A stretch of DNA of 64,000 nucleotides from Nilaparvata lugens (Eukaryota > Arthropoda > Insecta > Hemiptera > Delphacidae): positions 13,346,201 through 13,410,200 of the forward strand of contig NC_052518.1 in assembly GCF_014356525.2 (NCBI RefSeq), read 5' to 3'. This document shows positions 57,711-64,000 of this stretch, one piece after another. The notes below the pieces were generated by a model. It saw only the letters and a program-made list of their open reading frames with translations, did no database searches and had not been told where the DNA came from. The first letter of the stretch is position 1, and the number at the start of each line of letters is the position of its first letter. Both the position numbers and the translations under genes were made by a program.

Positions 57711-57940
57711 TAAGCTGGTTAATAATAATAATCATTGAATGAATACTACAATCATCCAAATTGCAATTTCTAATATTGTAGTTGCACTTGTAAATATTGT
57801 CCATCCAGCAAGAATAAGCAACCATAATAAGCTGGTTGATAATATAATCATTGAATGAATTACAATCTTCCAAATTGCACTTTCTAATTGTAGTCGCACT
57901 TGTAAATATTGTCCATCCAGCAAGAATAAAACAATCATTT
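57711..57940 (+). repeat. Two-copy tandem repeat, period 117 bp
   Basis: AAGCTGGTT(A/G)ATAAT, ATCATTGAATGAAT and TTGTAAATATTGTCCATCCA occur twice in the same order. It lies just beyond the vitellogenin poly(A) signal. Confidence 0.88.
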
Positions 57941-58227
57941 TCTTTCTATACATTGTGCAATGAATCTTCATTCCAAGATTTCATAGAGTTGGCTGTAAAG
58001 GAACAGTCGAAATATAAAATACAGTAGGAAATGAAGGGATATAAAATATAAAGCATGGGGGTTTTCAAAAATAAGAGGCATTGATCTGTATAATTTGAAA
58101 GCTTCTTAAAACTTTTCGTGTTTGGAAAAATCGATGCAATGAACAGTTAACTGAATATTCCATTGACTATGGACTATTTCTATTGACCAATTATTGTAAT
58201 CCTTAATAAGCATATTTAACACTAGTA

Positions 58228-58450
58228 GGTAACCCGTGCTTCGCAAGGGTCTATTTTAAAACTGCAAAATGAAAACTTGACATAATAAAAAATTCGAAAT
58301 TTGAAAATAGGCCTATAACCATCCTCGGTTAATGAAGAATCTTTATGCAAAATTCCAAATCAATCAGTCCAGTAGTTCAGACGTGATGATGTGTCAAACA
58401 TAATTTTCCTACATCACGTACCTGTATGAGCCAGCTCTTTCCATTACTAT
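58228..58450 (+). repeat. Dispersed repeat, AACCCGTGCTTCGCA family, extra copy
   Basis: GTAGGTAACCCGTGCTTCGC, AATAGGCCTATAACCATCCT and CAGACGTGATGATGTGTCAA repeat the block order of 58640-58860. The two are in the same orientation and next to each other, so they form a direct repeat at the outer edge of the large inverted repeat. Confidence 0.65.
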
Positions 58451-59284
58451 ACCTAGTAAAGATGATGGATAGATGGATGATTTATCAGTATCTTTGAATG
58501 AGAATAACTTTTGAACGGTTTGAAAAATCGGTGCGGTTTTGATGCGACAGAAAATCAGTTATTTTTATTCGAATAGGATCCCCAATCATACCTATCATCT
58601 AGTGTCCCTTTTAAAAGAAATGTTCAGCTGCTTCTGTACAACAACTGGAAGCATGACAAATTGAAAACTTGACGTAATGAAATCTTGAAGAGCTAAAAAT
58701 AGGCATAAATAACCATCCTCGGTTAATTAAGAATCTATATGCAAAATTTCAAATTAATCAGTTGAGTATATTTCAGACATGATGATGCGTCAAGCATAAT
58801 TCCCTAGCCAGGGAAACGTGTATAAGCCAGTTCTTTCCTTTATTATAGTATAGAGAACTGAAGAATACATAATACTTGAAAGCCTCACAGAATCATATTG
58901 ATTTTTCCAATACATCAATAAATTTTAGTTCGATTAGGATCCTCCTCAATTTGAAGCAGGCAGCCTTTTGTTTTCCCAATTCAAAACAAAATACCTAAAA
59001 TACTCGTTTCACTGGGAATTCGTGTCTGATAGTACATTATAACTGAAGAATATAAATTATTAGGTACTTATCTTATTGTGATCTATTCATGTTTTTCTTA
59101 TGAAATTCAATGATAGGTCTACAGCATGAAGACTATGTCCAATTCATTTGTACTGGTGGCAAAATTTTACATTAAAAATAATTATTTGATAAAATCCAAG
59201 TTCAATTGTAATGAAAACAAATCCCTTCAAAAAATAATTGATAATAATACGTTTCGAGGGAAAAAATTAAGAACAAAAATATTG

Positions 59285-59356
59285 GGAAGCATCGGGATTC
59301 AAATCGAGGAACCATCGCTCCGTAAGCTAGCGCTTTACCGTTGCGCTACAAGGCGT
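59285..59356 (-). repeat. tRNA-like sequence in left arm (not a functional tRNA)
   Basis: Minus strand: a D-arm-like GTAGCGCAACGGTAAAGCGC, a mid region CTTACGGAGCGA, and a T-arm-like CGATTTGAATCCCGAT. The acceptor stem does not pair properly. The homologous site in the right arm is also tRNA-like, and the sequence continues into a shared body, so it is a SINE-type pol III head. Confidence 0.55.
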
Positions 59357-59744
59357 TCAAAAATGATAGTCTTGTAACAGCATTATAAGAAACCTCCTCA
59401 TAAAAAAACACACTTTGGGCTGCAGCAATGTAGCCTAATGGAACTTCATGTACGGTAGCATAGATGTATTTGAACATTAATTCTGAAAAATCTAGAAGGA
59501 AAATTGTAATTTGGGCTTGCAGGTGCATGAGATTGGTATTTTTAGAATCTATGTTCAAAATTTGGAGATCTAAATCATTCCTGTTTTTCCGGTATGCAAT
59601 CCACAAGTTGACATGTTTTGATGCGTACAAACGAACAAACACAACCCTACTCTCTCTTATTATCTAGATATCACGATTATAAGTTTTGTGATGGAAAAAT
59701 AAACACAGCGAATGTTTTTTATTCATTGAGAAGTTATTACACAC

Positions 59745-59990
59745 AATCTTCACCAGCTGAGACATTGCATTATCAGTGGACATGCCCTCTTGAAACCAAA
59801 CTTATTCTCTGTTAAGGAATTATGTTCCCTGAGATGATTTATACGCTGCTTCATTAATTTTCCAAATATTTTAGATACATTGCTGGTCAAACTGATAGGC
59901 CGATAATTTTCAGGTGGCTTTTCTATCAACAGATTTAAATGAAGTTATTATTTTCGCTACTTTCAAGTGGAAAGGAAAATTATCATCTCT
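59745..59990 (-). pseudogene. Reverse transcriptase fragment of a non-LTR retrotransposon
   Basis: On the minus strand, about 59985 to 59745, the pieces HLKVAKIITSFKS, ENYRPISLTSNVSKIFGKLM, KQRINHLREHN and, in another frame, GFQEGMSTDNAMSQLVK follow the well-known order of LINE reverse transcriptase (L-K-x-A-x-(V/I)-x-x-x-(F/Y)-K, then N-Y-R-P-I-S-L, then G-F-x-x-G-x-S-T). At least one frameshift is present, and no catalytic YADD box is in the fragment. It lies in the spacer of the large inverted repeat. Confidence 0.8.
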
Positions 59991-60406
59991 AAACATTCAA
60001 TGAATAATTCTATATAATAGGGTAGGGAGTAGGGTTGTGTTTGTTCGTTTGTTCGCATCAAAACATGTCAACTAATGGATTGCATACTGGAAAAACAAGA
60101 ATGATTAAGATCTCCAAATTTTGCACATAGATTCCAAAAATATCAATCTCGTGAACCTCGAAGCCCAAATTTCAATTTTCCTACTAGATTTTTCAGAATT
60201 TCAATTCAATTCTTTATTGCCAGAATTTAACAATGCAACAAATCAAGGTTAATAAATCAACACTTATTACAAGAAAATAAAATAAAATTAATGTTCAAAT
60301 TTCATTCATGCCACCATACATGAAGTTCCATACATTGTTGTAGACCTGAAAAGTGTTTTTTTTATAAGGATGTTATAATGTTGTTACAAGACATTCATTT
60401 TCGAAC

Positions 60407-60480
60407 GGAGCCATGTAGTGTAATGGTAGAGCACTCAGTTTTGGAGTAAGAGTTTCTCGGATCGAATCCCGATTCTTCCA
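60407..60480 (+). repeat. tRNA-like sequence in right arm
   Basis: GTAGTGTAATGGTAGAGCAC (D arm), CTCAGTTTTGGAGTAAGAG (anticodon-arm-like) and CTCGGATCGAATCCCGA (T arm, good B box) appear with correct overall spacing. The acceptor ends (GGAGCCA and TTCTTCC) pair poorly. The downstream TTTTTTCCCTCGAAACGTAT is shared with the left arm, which argues for a repeat head rather than a tRNA gene. Confidence 0.55.
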
Positions 60481-60913
60481 AATTTTTTTGTTTTCAATTT
60501 TTTCCCTCGAAACGTATTATAAATTATTTTTTAAAGGAATTCGTTTCCATTACAATTAAATTTGGATTTAATCAAATAATATTATTTTTAATGTAAAATT
60601 TTGCCACCAGTAAAAATGAAATGGACATAGGTTTCATGCTGTATCATTGAAATTCATAAGAAAAACATGATACAATACAATTAGTACAGTAATAATTTAT
60701 ATTCTTCAGTTATAATGTACTATCAGACACAAATTCGGAGTGAAACAAATATTGTAGGTAGCCTATTTCGTTTGGAATTGGGAACAAATGGCTGCCTGAT
60801 TCAAATTGAGGAGGATATCTAATCGATACTAAAACTTATTGATGTAGGTATTGAAAAAAATCAATATGATACTGTGAGGTTCTCAAGTATTATGTCTTTT
60901 TCAGTTATCTATA

Positions 60914-61196
60914 CCATAGAGAAACAATACCTAGTGTAAGTAGATATCCCATGGTATAGGGCGTTTATGTCGCAACTTTTACTGTTATCTCAAGCCGATT
61001 ACTGCTGATTATTGTTGAATTCTAGTTTTGTTGGGGTGAGAGTGTATGAACGGCACAATATGAGAGACTACCAGTGTTACACAGCTTTACGGGAAAGAAT
61101 TACATGAACTATGGGCTTGAGATAACAGTAAAAGTTGCGACATAAACGTCCTATACCATGGGATATCTACTTATGCTATTGTTTCTCTATGTCTAT
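60914..61196. mobile_element. MITE with about 88-bp terminal inverted repeats
   Basis: CATAGAGAAACAATA at the left and its inverse at the right start arms that continue through GTAGATATCCCATGGTATAG and CGTTTATGTCGCAACTTTTA to ATCTCAAGCC. Flanks TCTATAC on both sides suggest a 7-8 bp target duplication, as in hAT-type elements. The arms are nearly identical, so it is much younger than the repeat it interrupts. Confidence 0.85.
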
Positions 61197-61699
61197 ACTA
61201 TAATAAAGTAAAAAACTGACTTATACACGTGAGGAATGGGAAAATTATGTTTGATGCATCATCACGTCTGAACTACTCAACTGATTAATTTGAAATTTTG
61301 CATTTAGATTCTTAATTTAACTGAGGATGGTTATAGGCCTATTTTCATCACGTCAAGTTTTCAATTTGTCATGCTTCCAGTTGTTGTATAGAAACAGTTG
61401 AACATTTCTTTTATAAGGGAGATTAGATGATAAGTATGATTGGGGATCCTATTCGAAAAAAATAACTGATTTTCTGTTGCATCGAAATTTTTGTCAGCCA
61501 TCTTGGAACTGCCATTTTGAATTCAACTTCATTTTTTTAAATTGGAAGGTCATATGATACATGATTTCGATACAGATTTTAAAGAGAAAATGAATGGTGA
61601 AACCCGCAACGATTTCTCAAATCGTTCAAAAGTTATTCTCATTCAAATATACTGATGAAACATTCATCTATTCATCATCTATACTTTCCTATTATATTA

Positions 61700-63780
61700 A
61701 GCAAGCAATTTTTGTTCATATTTACTTATATGGTTATTTATATATTTGGTAATTTATTTATGTCCAGCGGATCTCGAAAATTGCTCTAACGGTTTTCACG
61801 AAATTTAGAACATAGTAGGTTTATGATATAAACATTCAATTGCACTAGGTCTCATCCCTGGAAAAACTCGCTGAAGGACATGAAAAGGATAATAATTATT
61901 CATCCTTGGAAAAACACATGATAATTTCGTGGTCTGTTGATAACGGAAGATGTGAGTGCCTGTGTGGGAGAGGGACAGAATTATGCTCAGCTGTTGAACT
62001 TTTGCAATCAATCAGCGGATGTCATGAGAAGTACCTATTATCTGGCAATTACAGATAAACCGACTTGATCAACCTTATCTGATTTTTTGACATAACCAAC
62101 GATATTATTTTATTCAAGATCCATTATTTTTTGTATTCAAATTAGAGTACCTTTATAAAAAATGTCAAAGCTAATCATTATTTTACAGTTTCAAGTGATT
62201 AGTGAGTGTTATTTTGTTATTTAATTTGGTTTATGAAAAATCCAAATTCAAACTTTTTTGTTTTCAAATCCACTTTTTGGACTACCATATTAATAGCATA
62301 TACATAAAAATTCGGGAAAGAAACAGTTTTGGGCTGTGCCTGTTATTCCTTTCTCAATCAATTGGAAGAATATTGTGTTCTGTGTATCAATGAATAAATT
62401 AATATAAACTATGCTTTTATGTTTCTATAATTTTGTACTCTGGAGAGAAGCTCGGTGCCCCGATATTAATTGACAAATCAAATTATAATTTTTTAATAAA
62501 ATGATTCAACAGTTTCAGTTTACACCAGAACAAATAATCATACATGGATCGAACATAGATTGGACATGATTGAGGTTACTAATATGTTTGATCTGTTCAT
62601 CAAAATAGATTCCAACAGCTTTCACAAAAAATCAGAAATTATTGTTTCAAATCAAGATCAAAATATATAACTTATAGATTAAGAATACTTATCTATCATT
62701 TACAGGTTTCAAAACAGGCCTATGACTTTCAACATTGAACAAGAAATTCAACAAAAATGAAAAGAAAAAATGAAATCCACATTTTACATATGTTCAATAA
62801 CATCAATAAGCTTTACAAAAACATTTAGATCACAAATAACACCTCTTAAATTTCAATTATTTAGGAAAATTTCAACAGAAGACAACACTCCTAACATAAG
62901 CAAGCCATTAAAAAATTTGAGAGACCAGAACAAGAAGCTTTTCTGGTGAAGCTGAGACACGTCATTGATTGCCAATTACCAAAGAACACAAGTCTACAAA
63001 CATTATATTTATTGTTTTCAATAAAACTTTATTTTCAAAGTTATTTTAAATTTAATTAACCTTTATGTTGTTTAGAATTATCTGTTTATTCAGAAATAGA
63101 ACTTTGTTACAGTGATAGAGTGGGATGTTCAACACTAGTATATATGATAAATTCCCTGTGAAAAGTTTAGTCCATATATCAATTACACCGATATTTGCTA
63201 TCAAGTGTTATTAATATTTTGAATATCGAATTTAAAATTCGATTTTAATCGAGAAAAAATTTAATATTACAAATACCCCACTCTTGACATAACAAATTTT
63301 ACTATTTGAGAAAAAAAATTACATTACATTGTAATATTTGAAATTTAAGGTTTTTTTTTAGATTTGAGAACAGGAACAATTTTTTCTACAAACACATTAC
63401 ATGTCATCTATAATTGAAAATTATTATAAAAATTCATCAATATCATTTGTTATATATTTCCAAACAATATTTCAAAATGTAGAATATTAAAATTATTTTT
63501 GATTTAGCTTTATAATTCAAGGAAATTATCTCAACAGAAAATTTAATATATTTAAAGAATAGTTATTGAAATTTTACATAAGTTTAATAGATAGAAAATT
63601 TAAATGTTATTGCATAAAAATTTAGTATGTTGAACAGAATTTTTTAAATGAATTGTTACATTTAATTTTCACATAAAATTGCAATAAATAAAAAATGTCC
63701 ATTTCTTTCACTGTTGATTTTTTATCGATGTGAATTTTGAAAACAGTCTGTTAAGGCACTCAGTATGAATTTCAGTTGAA
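61700..63780. other. Intergenic, no gene seen
   Basis: AT-rich DNA. Short frames at 61805-62011 (minus) and 62202-62393 (plus) have no motif or splice context. Confidence 0.35.
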
Positions 63781-63790
63781 TGTGACTCCA

Positions 63791-63960
63791 GTGTTGGGCT
63801 GATCTGGATACACGTAGTGTTGGGCTGATCTAGATACACGAGACATCTGTTAGTATGGTCTCATGCTTGTAGTCGTCTGATGCAGACCAAGCTCGATACA
63901 TGTGACATCTGTTAGCATTGTCTCATGCTTGTAGTTGATGGGTGCATGCCAAGCCCACTC
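63791..63960 (+). repeat. Short tandem repeats near the window end
   Basis: GTGTTGGGCTGATCTGGATA recurs after 26 bp (one change). Then GACATCTGTTAG...GTCTCATGCTTGTAGT recurs after 62 bp. The block is GC-richer than its surroundings and contains no reading frame. Confidence 0.75.
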
Positions 63961-64000
63961 AAAGTCACGTAAATTTTGTATCATACTGTAATATTACATT

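Larger units (their letters stand above)
58455..61690. repeat. Large imperfect inverted repeat (arms over 1.1 kb)
   Basis: Left arm about 58455-59655, right arm about 60025-61690, with a spacer of about 370 bp. Matching inverse blocks in order from outside in: AATGAGAATAACTTTTGAAC/ its inverse near 61630; CAGAAAATCAGTTATTTTT; GGAAGCATGACAAATTGAAA; AGGATCCTCCTCAATTTGAA; CTGATAGTACATTATAACTG; a tRNA-like head; and AAACGAACAAACACAACCCT/its inverse near 60040. The right arm is longer because of inserts (a MITE at 60914-61196, and one near 60190-60300). The arms differ at many positions, so the structure is old. Confidence 0.82.

Noticed and set aside
60407..60480. Functional tRNA gene
   Set aside because: D and T arms are recognisable, but the acceptor stem pairs badly. 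The sequence belongs to a repeat shared with the inverse arm.

Overview
The window looks like nuclear DNA from an insect, most likely a hemipteran of the delphacid planthopper type. It is AT-rich, with long introns bounded by GT..AG, dense small foldback transposons, and two well-supported protein genes. The vitellogenin with Ser/Asn-rich inserts and the animal-type mitochondrial phosphate carrier point to an insect. The planthopper assignment is an inference from the overall character of the vitellogenin (2053 residues, poly-Ser and poly-Asn tracts) and cannot be taken to species here.

Layout. 1-11.0 kb: mostly non-coding, with two weak coding-like fragments (795-980, 1915-2184), a SINE, a dead LINE 3' end, and a very short gypsy-derived LTR element (7196-7818) nested inside a foldback DNA element. 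11.8-14.2 kb, plus strand: an unrecognised two-exon gene for an acidic, probably tail-anchored membrane protein of about 300 residues. 12.9-15.0 kb: two palindromic DNA-transposon derivatives in and after its intron. 17.2-19.1 kb: composite repeats. 37.9-19.7 kb, minus strand: a complete seven-exon mitochondrial phosphate carrier gene (SLC25A3/Mpcp, 356 residues) spread over 18 kb. Its introns hold several foldback elements and a SINE. 38-47.6 kb: non-coding, with more foldback elements. 47.7-57.5 kb, plus strand: a complete nine-exon vitellogenin gene with TATA box, initiator, E-box and poly(A) signal. 58.2-61.7 kb: a large, old inverted repeat whose arms carry tRNA-like heads, with a reverse-transcriptase fossil in its centre and a perfect-armed MITE inside one arm. 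62-64 kb: AT-rich, with a short tandem repeat near the end.

The recognised genes are not functionally linked. Vitellogenin is the fat-body yolk precursor, and the phosphate carrier imports phosphate for mitochondrial ATP synthesis. The least ordinary signal is a dispersed family of palindromic insertions, each starting near AGGGCTACTTG and each flanked by an 11-13 bp direct repeat (11185, 26075, 26780, 39130, 42715, 43059). The hairpin shape is typical of MITEs, but the long target duplications are typical of reverse-transcribed insertions. I read them as Penelope-like or SINE-like foldback retroposons. All exon borders were worked out by eye from splice motifs and reading-frame phase; no alignment was run.
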